Shown piece after piece: positions 1 through 13,554 of a stretch of DNA of 64,000 nucleotides (within the stretch, counting starts at the first letter, position 1; every line of letters starts with the position of its first letter). The stretch covers positions 1,240,001 to 1,304,000 of the forward strand of contig NW_020194552.1 of NCBI RefSeq assembly GCF_002865645.1, in the 5' to 3' direction. The position numbers and the translations under genes were made by a program. This stretch comes from Hyaloscypha bicolor E (Eukaryota; Ascomycota; Leotiomycetes; Helotiales; Hyaloscyphaceae). A model generated the notes under the pieces. That model worked only from the letters and a program-made list of their open reading frames with translations. It had not been told where the DNA came from and did no database searches.

Positions 1-1191
1 ATAATGGAATTACTTAGGAGAAACAGGCTTAATTATCTCCAGGTACTAGTAAAGAGCAGGTGTTTTCCGATATTTGGTATTAGTAGCAGGAGTAGGGATA
101 AGTAATTAGGTTAAAAGCGGCGGATAATTATTAGGCTCTAGAGAGGAATTAGAAGGTCTAGGAAATAGCTCTTCTAATATAGGTATATCAGATTCTAATA
201 AGGATATAGAAATTGGGCGATTAGACGAACCTGTAATAGGCTTCTCTGAGGCAGGTTAATTCGTAGTTAGGTTAGAGTTCGCTAGTAAATCGGGATCCTA
301 GATAAATATATATTAGAAAAAAAGAATAAGAGAGAAGATGGGTTTATATAATTATTCCAAACTTTGCCCGAGAGTCAATAATAGTAGAAGGACTAGAAGT
401 TTTATATTCTAGTCTATCTATCCCAAAAGTTACTCTAGGAGTTTTACCTCCCGAAGTAACTAATTATATCCTGGAGTTTATAGTAAAGGGATTATTAGAA
501 TTAAGAATATAACTAAGCCGAATTAGCTCTTTATACTTAGTATAATCAAGTATTCTAAAAGCATTATAGTCAGATATATTACTTGGTACCCGTATAGTAA
601 TACTTATTCCAAGTCCCCGGATACTAGTAAGCAGTGGCTTGAGGCTATAGATATACTTCCCAACTAATTAGATTATTAATAGGGTAATATTACAGGACTT
701 AGGGTTCTCTTTACTACTAGAATAAAGCTCAAACTGCTTCTTTTAAGACTGGAAAGTAATATAGTTATTATATTATAAATAATTATAGAACCGGTATTCT
801 TCGAATATTAGCTAAACATACTCTAATATAAACTCCTTAATAGAGGAAATAGTGTAGTTTTGGAAGTAGTAAACGTACTCGGCTATAAATATTAGTAGTT
901 ATATAGTATAAGAAAGGAGGGGGGATATAATTACTAGCTTTCCTATACTTTAACTATGTTTTGGTATCCTCCCAATAGGTATCTGGTAATATATACTCGA
1001 ACTTATATATAATCCAGTATATTAGAAACTTCTCTAATACTAATTATACCTTATCCTTCTCCCTTTTCCTACTAGAGTTACTTATTAGCTATATCGAGGT
1101 TACGGGAATAGTAGAGAGTAGCTTTATAAGGTTACCTATATATTAAGAAATAGGAAGTTATCTAGTATAAGAAGGATTATATACTATAGTA

Positions 1192-2900
1192 GTTAGATTA
1201 TCTTAATATCTAGTATTCTGGATTGCTTAAGATCCTACTATACCAGAAGGGCTATTATTAGCAGGATTAGCTCTATTTCCAAGAATATAAAATCCAAAGA
1301 AAAAGGGACGAGATAGACGAGATACCAGAACTTACTAAGGGCCGCCTATTAAAGTAGATCCGGAGGGTAGCTATTAAGAGGCATAGGTACTAGAAATAGA
1401 CTGGCCAAGAAGAGAAAAAGAAGCTAAAATACCGCCGGATATTATAGGAAGCTAGCTAATGCCAGGTTATATAGGGGCAGTGAAATAAGTAGTAGAAATA
1501 GAGGTTTATAGACCAGATTCGGTACTATTAGGTCTACGAGTATAGTACTAATTGCAGAACTTAATAGTAAACCTATAGAAGTATTCCTTGGGATCTCGGG
1601 CCGTATTTGGGCAAGTATCTTGCCATAGAGTTATATATTTCGAAAAATTAATTAAAGTTAGTTCGGATATTATAATTGAAATTTTGAGGAAAGTTAAGGG
1701 GTTTAAGGTATAGAATTAGTTATATAAATAGCTGGAAAGTAATTTCTGTAAATAGATAATAAAGAAGTTAGAGAGGGGGATATATATCTTATATATTCAA
1801 GCTAACTAACTCTTCCTGAGACCACCCGTAATCCAAGCCATTATCCCTAATATAAAGAAAGCCTTCCGGGGAAATTGGCAGTACTATAGGTTAGAAAGTC
1901 TGACCGCTCTATAGTACCTGAGCTCGGAAATCAAGATTAGACTAGAAGATTTCGCTTAGGGCACCTCCTCTTATAATAGCTGCTCTATATCCCCTATATG
2001 AAATAACTAATTTAGCTAGAACTAGAAGTACTATGATATATATATAATTATAAATTATAGCTCAAAGTATATAATATATATAAATATATAAAGAAGTATT
2101 ACTATCTGCCCCAATATCCGAGAGCTTTAAAGTATTAAGGTTAATGCTATAGGAAAGTAGAGCCTGGCGGTACTAATTAAGTATTACCGGTAGGAGGTAC
2201 TTATTAAGATCTATAAAAATTAGTATATGGAGTAAGCTAATAAATAACTAAAAAAATATATAAATCTCACCCTAATACTCGTAATTCTCAAGGATCCTAT
2301 TATAGAGGTTTATATCTATAGGTTAACCATACTATTCGGCCCTTTATTTCGGATATTAGTAAAGGAAGAAGGGCTTTCCCGAGACGTGATTTTGGTATAT
2401 AGGATCTGCCCTAATTATATATATATTTCATAAATTAGTATATCCAAAGACCTCGTCCCTGATTCTAGATATATAAAGTACTAATAGTATAATTCGATTC
2501 TATAGGTTCTGAGAATTATACTACCCTTTATTTACTAGTTCTATAAAGTAATTCTATAAGTAGATATTAGCTAGATTATATATATATACCGGAACAAGAT
2601 TCCGAATAGCTTTAACTAAAAAAAGCAGTATAATAAGTAATATAGGAAAGCCTAATTTATATACTACCGAAATAATTGGGAAATCTCTAGCTTCTATTAC
2701 CAGGATTCAATATACTAATTCTTGGTACTTTTCCCGAAATAGAAACAGTCTTGGATATAAAGAATAGAAGAATCTGCAAGACGAGAGAAGCAAAAGTATA
2801 CCTCTATAATAAGAGGAAGCTTACTACCTTTATTAGCCCGAAAGAATATAGGAATATAGCCCAATCGGGTATAAGTTATAAGATACTACTATACTACTAA
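1192..2900 (+). pseudogene. Degraded long reading frame of unknown product in element D
   Basis: One plus-strand frame can be followed for roughly 560 codons. Its stops are almost all TAA or TAG, as expected if CAA, CAG and TGG codons were mutated by RIP, and the text between stops is protein-like. Recognisable features are a basic lysine/arginine cluster near 1279-1310 (PKKKGRDRR), an aromatic- and glutamine/tryptophan-rich middle, and a conserved-looking stretch around 1850-1940 (KKAFRGNWQYYRLESL). I do not recognise the family; no DDE, tyrosine-recombinase, reverse-transcriptase or helicase motif stands out. The start codon is not determinable, and the frame may begin upstream of 1192. It is the main candidate for D's mobility protein, but that is only inference from its position. 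Confidence 0.4.
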
Positions 2901-3211
2901 ATAAGATATGTGATTTAATATACTAATATAAACCTAAATAATGGCCTGAGAATAGGTATTAATATATATATAAATATTAATATTAAACGGAGATAGCTTA
3001 TTATATTTATTAATTGACTAAATATAGTCCGGGCCAGGTATAATATACTCTTCCTTATTTAATTATATTCTTCTTATTTATTAAATAATAGCTTTGGGAT
3101 TAAGAATATATAATATTACAAATAAGGTATCTCTATATAGAATCTAATTAATTAGACTATATACTTATAAACTGAGATTATAAGAAATTAATAGAAAATA
3201 AGAGAAGAAGA

Positions 3212-3774
3212 TACCGAGTAACTAATTAGCTATTTTTTCGGAAATAGTTATATAAAAGCCTCCGTCTATAGCCTTTAATTCGGCCATTATCGAGCTCTTC
3301 CCGCAGGACTTTAAATAGCTAAGTATCTCTTTCTTTCCTCTTAAATACGCCTATTTGCTATAGAAGCCTAATCTCTCTCTATAGATATATTACTTGAAAT
3401 TTGTTAATATTATATCCGTAATACTAAAGCTTAATAACTATCTTATTATTAGTATAGCTTATCCTAAATAGTATAGTAATCTGAATATATAGATTTGGTA
3501 TATCTTGAGTAATTATATATCTGCGAATATCCCAGAATTATAGTTATTAATAAATCGTTTTTTCTGAGACTATCTAGCCAAAGGTGGTTTTAATATTTTG
3601 GGTAATTTCTTCAGTTATATAGTAGGCCCGTATCCAGCTAATAATATAAGCTCGGATTAGGTCTAGATCTATCCTTAGGCAAGGCATCTTAATAGATTTA
3701 TAGAGGATTATAGTTATTTTAATAGTTTTAATAATTTTTGCAGTATTATTAATAAGGGAAGTATAAAATCGCAA
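3212..3774 (-). pseudogene. Second degraded frame of element D, unknown product
   Basis: A minus-strand frame starts at an ATG at 3772-3774, runs 66 codons uninterrupted to a TAG at 3574, and continues in the same frame to about 3212 with only TAA/TAG breaks. The first part reads DLIRAYIISWIRAYYITEEI, which has the feel of a helix-rich DNA-binding N-terminus, but no named domain is identifiable. Its opposite orientation to the longer D frame means D would carry two convergent genes, or that only one frame is real. The length of the uninterrupted stretch is unusual for this base composition. Confidence 0.3.
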
Positions 3775-4065
3775 TTTCTGGAAGTAATTAAAATTAGGCG
3801 AGGCTTACTAAAAAGCGCTAAATTACTATAGTAACCGAGCGATTTTCAGTATATTAACTTCCCCAAACTTTGCAAATAATAAATAGTTAATATTAAAGTA
3901 TATTTATTACTAATAATAATAGTAAGTAATATATATAATTAATTCTCGATTTGTAATTAAACCTTAATACTATTAGTTCCAGGGTCTAGCCCTAATTAAA
4001 TATAGTATTTCTAATACCTAAAGTAATACTAAAAGTCAAGTGCAATATGCGAATATACTATATAA

Positions 4066-4079
4066 AGTGCAAATGCACT
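4066..4079. repeat. Subterminal palindrome of element D
   Basis: Perfect inverted repeat AGTGCA-AA-TGCACT, flanked on both sides by TATA-rich sequence that extends the symmetry imperfectly. A related half-site (AAGTGCAATATGC) lies about 30 bp upstream at 4038. Subterminal repeats of this kind can be transposase-binding sites, but no binding role can be shown here. Confidence 0.4.
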
Positions 4080-5070
4080 ATATATAAAGTACTAATATCG
4101 AATGTAATTAAAAATCGGGGTTTTGGTAGTATAGGGGTTAGAGGCCTCGGTATAACTAGCTCTTAAACTATATATATAAAAAAGCTTATATAAATATTTT
4201 TAGCTTTTTTAAAGGCTCTAATTTCTATTATTAAAATTTAGATAAATAGAATATTATTATTTTAATAACTATAATAGTAAAGAATTCTAAAAAGATAATA
4301 TTTGAGCTTATCTAAATACTAATTAATAACTTATATAAATTATAGTATAGCTTTACTTTTATTTTATAAAATATTAAATTTCTATATAATAAAATTATTA
4401 CTTTCTATTAAAGCTTACTAATATACTAATATATAATTTCGGATTCTTCTAATAATTTCAGCTAGTTTATTAATAAGCTCTAATTATCTATTATTACCTA
4501 TAAAAAGAAGTAATAAATTACTATTAAAATCTATTTTACTAATTAATAATACTATTTTTAAAATCTTTTAAACTATTATTTATCCGGAAATTATTAATAT
4601 AGATCTAGTTATAACTTCAGAACTTATAATAACTATTTTAAGTTCTATAATTATAATAATTATATTTCAAAGTTATATTTTATATATAAGAAACTCAAAT
4701 ATTATTTATAGAAATATATATTAGAAAAATAAAAAGCTAAAAAGACTTAATTTAAAAATAGAAATATTTACTAATTTAAATTCTGAAATACTTATAACTT
4801 TAATAAATACTTTAATAGTATTTATATATAGTATATTACTAAAGTTAAAAATAAAAATAGTAATAAGAATAATAAAAATAAACTAGTAAATAATACTTTT
4901 AAAACCTTATTAATAGAAATAAATAAAAGAAATAAATATTATTCTAATTTCTATTTTATTTCTATTAAAAGCTTTCTAGCTACTTCTATAGCCTCTATTT
5001 CTATTATTTTTATAACTAATATATTTATAAATAATCTTATTTTTCTTTTCTTTATATATTAGATAATAAA

Positions 5071-5344
5071 TATTATAAATATAGTATTTAGAGCTTGAAA
5101 AGCAAAATAGAAGGTCTCTTATAAAGACAATTCAAAGTTAAAAAAGAGGAAACTAGAATATAGAAGGCTATAAGAGAATATATATATTTTATAATATACT
5201 AGTTCTAAAGAGGCTTAGCTTTCTAAATATATCTAGTATATTTCAAGTATATTTCCCTAATAAAGCAGCTATATTATATATATTTAGAAGATATCTAATA
5301 TCTAGTAAAATATCTCAAATACCGGATATCTGAAAATTATAATA
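5071..5344 (-). repeat. A1 left LTR (3' LTR of the minus-strand element)
   Basis: 274 bp, the same length as its partner at 11505-11778 and aligning along its whole length, with differences that are mostly C/T or G/A. Confidence 0.92.
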
Positions 5345-8133
5345 TTACTTTTTCCTTTATAATAAACTTATTCTTGAGCTTTATAAAAGCTATTAATTTA
5401 TCTAATTTTATATTATATTTCTTTCTAAAATAAAACTAATATCTCGAATATAGATATTATATATAAAAGACTAGTATTTTTACTATATAACTTAAAAGAA
5501 TTTATTATTATTTCTATATAGTTCTAGATAAGTATTGTTTTTTATATAATCTAACTAGTATTATAGGTTTTATAGAAGTTCTAATATATTATTATTATTA
5601 TTATAGAAACTTTATAAAACTAGAAGACTATTATTTAGTACTAAAGCTAGATATTATACTAGATCTTTATTTTAATTAATCTATTAAATTCTATATTTTA
5701 GTTTATTTCTTACTAGTTTAACTATAATAATCTATTTAATATTATATTCTTATTTACTATCTTCTAATATTAATAGAAATAGTTCCGGATTTACTTAATT
5801 TAGTAAAGAATTCTAGAGGTCTTTTTATAGCTTCTTTATATAGAAAACTAAATATATCTTTATAGTTTCTAATAGTTTTAGAAGAAATAAATAGCTATAC
5901 TATTCTAGAATCTTAAATAAGTCTTCTATTTAGTTCTCTAACTTCCGGTTCAGATAATCGGATTTCTAGTATTTTATAATAATCTATATTTTATTCTTTA
6001 TTTTGAAATCGATTAAATAGTAGTATTTATTAGCTTATATTATATATTATTCTTATATTTACTTTATATAGCTTTAAGCAAATTACTATAATTTATATAA
6101 TTAATTTATTAATATTTTAGCTTTATCTTTATTTAGCTTCTATTTAAGTAAGTTAGCTTTAATAAAAAAGTTCTAGTCTAGAAAGATATAAAGCTTATAG
6201 TTCTTTTTAGTTATAAATAGAAACTAGCTAATAGTTTTATACTAAAAAAAGGCTTATTAATAATTAATTATAGTAATCTATTTGTTCTAGTTATTTTAAT
6301 AGTAATTAATATATAAGTATAATTTCTAATTAAAATACTAATTAATAATCTCTATTTATCTATCTATTTAGAAATAATTAGCTATAGAAACCTTAAGTTT
6401 TATATTAATTTTTATATAAAATTCGCTTTAAAAATTAAATATAAATTAGAATTTCTAATCTAATATAATTATTTCTAAAATATCTATTTATTATATTATA
6501 TAGAATAAAAATGGAAGTACTAGCTATTTAGCTATAATTATATCTTATATAGAAATTATAATTAAATACTTAGATAAGTAATCTATAAATATAGTAATTA
6601 TATTATAGTTCAATTTACTTTCTAGATAGCTTTTGAAATTTATAGTAATATATTACTAGAGGTAATTAGAAACTAAAAGAAAATAAAATAAACTAAGCTT
6701 TTTATTTCTAGATATATAATTTCCTATAAATATAGTAATTACTATAGTATTAATTAATATTCTTGCCTATAAATAGCTAGTAATATTATTTCTTTAATAG
6801 CTAATAAAGCTTTATATATCTAGAATATCTAGAAAGAGATTTATTATATACTTTATAAATTATAATAATTTATAAAAGTAGTTCGGAAGTTATTTTGTTT
6901 TCTGTAATATAAAGTCTTCTATAATATAAAAAAAGGCTGTTTTATAATATTCAGATATTACTTTTAGCTTAAACTATTATATATAGCTTTTCTAAATCGG
7001 GTAATATATAATTATTTTATAGAATCTTATTTATAAGTTATAAACTACTATATTTAATAGAAGTCTCTAATAGTACTTCTATAAGAGCTATTATAGTAAA
7101 GTCTACTAGTAAAGCTTTTAAGAAAATACTTTTTTCTAGAGGAATTATATCTCTAATAGAAATATTCTTTTCTAGAAAATTTTTAGTATATATTTGGTTT
7201 TTAAAGCCGAATTCCGGATTAAATAAACCGACTTTATAAAGTATTACTATAAGCTATAAGTTATAGATAATCTCTAGATTAATCTTGTTTTTAGAGAGAA
7301 ATACTTGAGTTTATAACTTCTTTTTAATCTGACTCTAAATATTTATTTTATCTTATTTTTATAATAAAATATTTATTTATTTATTTGATTTTCTAAAATA
7401 ATATATAAGCTTGAAATAATAATAAAATAAGAGTTCAGTTTATTTAGTTTATTAAAAAGAAAGCTTTTTAGTAATTATAAAGTATTCTAAGATATAGTAA
7501 TTAGAATAGACTTTAAAAAAAGTATTCTAAAGATTCTTTAGTTCAGTTCTCTATTTCTCTAATATTTAAACTATAGTAAATATCTCTTTATTATATATAT
7601 TATAATTAAGCTTTACTAGAAATATGGTTTTAGAAAAATAAACTATAAAATATTAAAGATCTGTTTTTAGATCTTATTAAAAAAATAGAGTAGTAACTAT
7701 TTCTTTAGATATATCTATTTCTGTTATTATAAATAGATCTGAATTATAGTATTATAAAACTGAAATAGAAATTATAGCTTTTTTTAAATAGATAAAAGCC
7801 TTTTAGTATTATTTGAACTATTTAAAAAAAAAATCCTTTTTTATAAATAAAATAAAAAGTCTAATAATCTATTTACACTTTTTAATAAAGTATTTATAAA
7901 AGTTATAGAAGCTAAAAAAGAACTATATACTTTTAATTATTTTTAGAAATTACTAGTTATATATTACTTTAACTTTATTAGAATTTATTTTAATATTAGA
8001 TATAAAAATAATAAAGTCTAAATGTTTTATATATATAACTTTAAATTCCGATTTCTTAATATTTATTTAGAAGCCGGTAAAATATAAGTAATCTAATATT
8101 TTTTATATATATTATTTATATCTTATTAGATTC

Positions 8134-8174
8134 TTTAAATAAATAAAAATATTATTAAGGTATATTATATAAAA
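8134..8174 (-). pseudogene. A1 reverse transcriptase active-site relic
   Basis: On the minus strand the frame reads YIIYLNNIFIY, the family A version of the Gypsy RT core (consensus YLDDILI). Both catalytic aspartates have become asparagine by GAT-to-AAT changes, as RIP of the opposite-strand CpA would give. The enzyme is inactive even if it were read. Confidence 0.8.
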
Positions 8175-11100
8175 GTTATCTAGATATTTAAAAAGTATAT
8201 TATTTATATAGTATTAATATATAGCCGGGCTATTTATAAAGCCTTTTTAAAAGATATTATATTTATATATTCTATAATAGATATAAAATATTATTAGCTT
8301 CTAAAAGTTCGGATTTATAGCTATATAATAGAAAGTTTAGTAGATATTTAATTTAGTATAGATCTTAGTTTTAGATAATTAATTTAAAGTTTTATTAATA
8401 AAGGAAAAAAAATATTAATCTTTCTAGATAATATTATTTAGATAGTAGAAATTAATATAAAAGTATAAACTTCTGTTTACTTTCTTTATAAAAAGAACTA
8501 GTAAAGTAAAAGAAGCCTAACTAGCTTTAATAAAGCTTTTAGTTAGATTTTTTTTTTTTTAAGAAATACTTGATTTCTAGAAGCTTTTAAATATACTACT
8601 ACTAGAAAAGTTAATATTTAATACTTTTAGTTTCTTTTAGGCCTTTAATTTGAATTTTATAATTATATATTCTATATAAAAGAAGAATATTAGATTTCTT
8701 TTTAGTAAAAATAAAGGTATATTTCTTAAGTTCCGGAAATAATATCTTCTATAGCTATTAAAGCTCTATTTCTTCCGGTTATTAATTCTTTAAGCCAGAA
8801 ATAGCTTCTTCTTTTTCGAGCTTTAAGCTTTTTATTAATTTTATAAATAGAGATTTAACTAATAATATTATTTTCTCTTTTAGTTATATAATTAAATATT
8901 ATAGAAATAAGAATAGCTAGATCTAATATTCGCTTTTTATTAAGAATCTCTTCCTGCTTCTTTAGCTTTTATTTAGGTATTATATTTTAATTAGACTATA
9001 AAAGCTTTTTTTCTATAGTCTTATATAATTTCTTCTAATTAGTTTAAAAAAAAAGACTACTTTAGAATAAAAGATTTCCAGAAATAGCTTATAATAGAAT
9101 TTTATTAATTAGTATTCTTTTAATATTTCTTATTAGATTACTTCTTTAGTTATTATTATAAAGTATTAATAATATAACCGAATTATATAGATTTAAGCTT
9201 GTTTTTCTTTTAGCTATATAAGCTTATATCTTCTATAGTTAACTAGAATATTAATATATATTATCTATTTTCTATTAAAAATAATATTATAATTTTCAAG
9301 ATTTAAAATAATTATAGATATATTAATACTTTATTTATTAATTAAGAGTAATACTTCTATATATTTCTTAATAGACTTAGTTAGCTTTTTATTAAAACTA
9401 TATATAATATAGAATAAAGAAAGGAATTATAGTTCTATTTTTAAGAATTATTCTATAAACTAAATAAGTTTTATATTAATAAAAGTATAACTATTAGCTC
9501 TAGTATTAATAAAAGAAAAAGACTTAATTTCTAATTTATTTATACTAATAATATAAAGTATTATAAGAATATTTCTTTTTATTAGATAAGTTAAGTTAAT
9601 CTCTATTAAATCTATATTATAAGTCTCTAAAATAAAGACTTTTTTTAGAAGTATTTATTTTCCGGTTCTATACTAGAATTAGAGTTTAAATTCTCTAAAT
9701 ACTCTATTAAAATAGTATATTTTAATAGAATAGAAATTAAGTTCGGCTCGATTTTAGAAATAGCTATCTTAGTTTCTTTATTATATAGAACTAGATAGTA
9801 TTTAATATAATAGTTAAACTTGTTATAATTATAGTATTTAATAATTAAAAGGTTTTCAGTTTTTATAGGATATTACTTGTATTTATAAAGAAATATATAT
9901 TTAATAAAAGTAGTTAATATAGGCTTTTTAGATTTCTTTTTAGAAATATATTTCTTAGAAATATATAAGAATATAATATTAGAAGTAAATTTAATTAAAA
10001 TAGCTTTTATCTTTTTATATTTCTTGGTCTTTTTATATATAGCCTTAATCTATTAATTATTAATAGTATAGTACTAAGTAAAGTAAATAGTATTAATAGA
10101 AGAATTATTATAGTATATATATACTAATTTCTGGAACTTTAATAAAAGTTTCTTATTTAGTTTATATTTAATATTTTGAAAATTAATATTATCTTCTATA
10201 AATAATTATAAGAAAAAAGTATAGAACTTCTAAAATACTTAACTAGAGTATATTTAAAGCTTATTAAAGTTATAACAAGTATTTTATATTTTATTAGAAT
10301 TAGAATATAGCTTTTTTAGATAAGAATAGAATTCGGAAAACTAATAGTACTAATTCAGACTATTTTTATCTATATAAAGATTAGTTAAAGTAAAAGTATT
10401 ACTAGTAGATCTATTAGAAATATAGATAATCTTAAGATTCTCTAAAAAATATAAATTAGTATTTCTTTATAGCTTGTTTTTAATTTGAACTAGCTAGTTA
10501 TTAAAAACAATACAATCTCTAATAAAGAGAATTGAATCTAGAAGCTTAGTAACTCTAGTATTTCTAAAGGAAATATAAGATATAAGAGATTCTAAATAGA
10601 AATAAATAGAAGATAGTTCGGAATTCTTTTAAGAGAAATTCGAAATAGCTAGAATAGATAAAATAGAAGTAGTTAGAACTACTATAAGCCGATTTACTAT
10701 AACTATATAGTATTTAATATTATTTTTAAGCTTAATATTATAGAGTTTAATATTTTCGAGAATAGTTTTATTATAGTTATAAATATTTTTATATAAAATA
10801 GCTCTTTAGATATTCTTTTAGTAGCTTTTTATAATAATATTAATATTTGAAAATAAAATATTGGGTTTCTTAGTCTATTTATATAACTTTCTAGTAGTAA
10901 TATAGTTTTTAGTTTTTAGAAGCTTTATAATAAAAATAGAAAGTTCTATTTTTATAGACTTATTTATAAATTCTCTAGAAATATTAATAGAATACTCGGT
11001 TCGAAAAGAGCTATTAATAGAATAACCTAAACTAGTAGAAGTTTTACTAGAAGCTTTAGTAAAAGTTAATATAGTTTTTAGTTATATAGTATTTTAGAAA

Positions 11101-11504
11101 ATTAATTTATTATATTTTTTTTCTATTATATTCTTTCTAGTAGTTTTATTACTAGTATATATATAAGGCTTATAAAGTTATAGAATAGGGCTTAAGAATA
11201 ATAGTTAGATTATTAGCTTATAGGTATCTATTATTCTAGAACTTAGTTAAAAAGTAGCTTTTATTTAAGATTCTTCGATTTTCAGGTTTTTAGAAAAGTT
11301 TCTAATATATTACTAGTATATATTTATAAAAGTATAAATATCTGATTTCTCTAAAAGTTCTAAAGCTTTTTACTTTTATTATTCTGGATTTTATTACTTG
11401 TATTTCTAAGGTTCTATTATCTTAATAGTATTTATATTACTAATAGTTCTAAATTAGTTTATTTGAAATCTTCTATAGAATTAAAAGAAATAAACTTTAA
11501 ATAC

Positions 11505-11778
11505 TATTATAGGTATAGTATTTAGGGCTTAAAAAGCAAGATAGAAGGTTTCTTATAAAAATAATTTAAAGCTAAGAAAGAGAAAACTAGAATATAGAAA
11601 GCTATAAAAAAGTATATAAATTTTATAGTATACTAGTTTTAAAAAGGCTTAGTTTTCTAAATATCTCTAGTATATTTCAAGTATATTTCTCTAATAAAGT
11701 AGTTATATTATATATATCTAAAAGATATCTAGTATTTAATAAAGTATCTCAGATATCGAATATCTGGAAATTGTAATA
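11505..11778 (-). repeat. A1 right LTR (5' LTR of the minus-strand element)
   Basis: 274 bp, ends TTGTAATA directly before the ATAAA duplication. The equal lengths of the two LTRs mean no indels have fixed since insertion, so divergence is by point mutation. Confidence 0.92.
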
Positions 11779-12654
11779 ATAAATAAAAACTATATTTTAG
11801 AATTTATTAAATAAATAGAAGATATCTAGATATTTATAATTAATAGTATATTAAAATATAATATTTACTATTTTTATAAAATTGTAATTAATATTAGAAT
11901 TTCTAAATTCTTAACTACTAGTTTTAACTAATTCTAAGCTTTATAATAAACTAATAATAATATCTAGCTTAATAAAACTACTAAAGATCAAATTAATATC
12001 TAGTTTAGTATCGGATCTATATTCTTTATTAAATTTATAATAATAAGAATACTAATTAGATAAATATAATTCTATATTATATTTATAAAAACTTTATTTT
12101 TATTTAGCTTAACTAATATAAATAAACTAAAAGTCTATTTTAATAGTTTTACTAATTATTTTATTATTTCTAATAAATACTTTATATCTATAATATAATA
12201 TTTTAAATACTTTTTTTTTATTTTAAAATACTATTCTATAAAACTTTATTTCTAAATTCTTTATTTATAACTTCTACTTTCTTATAGAAATCGAATTATA
12301 ATATTTATATTATTATTTTAGTTATTTATCTATTAGTAAGCTTCGAAATATACTAGAATAAATAGACTATAATATTAATATAGAAGCCTTTAAATACTTT
12401 CTAAAATACTATAAATAATACTAGAAATTCGAATAATTACTAGAATAATTTAAGTTTAATCTAAGAAATAATATTAGTTTTAACTATTCTATTATTATTA
12501 ATATTTTCTATATTTCCGGTAAGCCTATATTTTATATTATTAATAAAAGTACTAGATATTAAACCGGCTAATAGCTTTAAAATATTAGTATATTATATAT
12601 TTAGACTACTTTAAAATAATATTAAATTAATATCTATTTAAACTCTTCTAATTA

Positions 12655-12815
12655 GATTATAATAAATATTAAAAAGTAGTTTATTAGTAAAGAATTCGCT
12701 TAACTTATAAATACTATAGGAGCTAAAATTAAAATTATTTTTATAGAAGCTTATAATTCTATTAGAATTATAGAATATTACTATAGCTTGATTTAATATA
12801 TTTATTTTATTATTA
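12655..12815 (+). pseudogene. Copia C1 integrase core relic
   Basis: Colinear with the better preserved C2 integrase core at 36385-36540. The plus-strand frame retains the FISKEF stretch, the IKIIFIEAYNSIRIIEYYY tail that ends the Copia integrase core, and the glutamate codon of the catalytic triad. The upstream aspartate region is degraded. Part of the gag-pol polyprotein, which would have integrated the cDNA. Stops are RIP type. Confidence 0.7.
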
Positions 12816-13554
12816 TAGCTAAACTTAATAGAATTAATAAAGATATTATATTTTAAATAGCTTTTAAAGCTATTAATAATTTTACTAGCTTTAATAATAT
12901 TATTTTAATTCTTTTAGTTTATAATATTTTACTTTAAATAATTGAATATAATACTTTATTACTAATTATATTATAGTAATTAGTAGTATTTAAGAAAGTA
13001 ATAATAGAAATTCAGAAGCTTTAAACTAGATATTAGATTATAAATATTTCAAATACCTGAAATAGTTCTAGTATTACTAATATTTATAAACTTCTTTTAA
13101 ATTCGAATATTTTTATATAATATAAAAGAAATATTAGTTAATCTAATAATTGAAATAAACTATATAAGCTAGTAGCTATTAATAGAGGAAACTATATACT
13201 AGCTTTATTATATAATAATATTACCTTTTATTTAACTTTTATAAAGCCTTTTTATATAGGGAATATTAAAGTTATTATTAATAATCCCGAATTTAAACTT
13301 GTTTTTAAACTTATAATAAGACTAAAAGTAATATAAATATAATTTCTTTTATTATTTTACTAAAGTATAATAGAGAATACCTTTATAAAACCCTGGATAT
13401 TATAATATTTCTATAAAATAATAAACTATATAAGAACTTTTATTAAGTTAAAATTACTAGCTTTCTAGAAAAAAGTATATTTAAGATTACTTTTAGATCT
13501 CAAATACTAAAAGAAATATATATTTTTAACTTCTGGTTTATTAATAAAATTAAA

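Larger units (their letters stand above)
1..4150. mobile_element. Element D: RIP-degraded, unclassified, left end outside window
   Basis: The right limit is set by comparing Copia copy C1 with C2: homology to C2 (near 34603) starts at 4153 and everything to the left is foreign to C. The right terminus carries a GAGGCCTC palindrome (4141-4148), a 17-base motif at 4110-4126 nearly identical to one near the right end of the Tc1 element, and a TA at the junction. Just inside is a perfect 6-bp inverted repeat with a 2-base loop (4066-4079). No LTR is visible. Two degraded reading frames on opposite strands lie inside. It is somewhat less AT-rich than Copia C1 beside it, suggesting a later insertion. 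A DNA transposon is plausible, but the left end and duplication cannot be seen. Confidence 0.5.
5071..11778 (-). mobile_element. Gypsy A1: Ty3/Gypsy LTR retrotransposon (6.7 kb) inserted in Copia C1
   Basis: Bounded by two 274-bp LTRs that begin TATTATA and end TGTAATA or TATAATA, the RIP forms of TGTTACA...TGTAACA. The duplication ATAAA is present at 5066-5070 and 11779-11783. Orientation is minus: a polypurine run (AAAGGAAAAAGTAA on the minus strand) adjoins the left LTR, and a reverse-transcriptase YxNNI relic reads on the minus strand. From right to left the order is gag, RT, then the RNase H and integrase territory. Mutated beyond coding. Same family as A2 and A3. Confidence 0.92.

Noticed and set aside
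1..4150. Starship captain (DUF3435) or Crypton
   Set aside because: Neither degraded frame shows a tyrosine-recombinase block, and no captain-like gene or direct repeats were seen.
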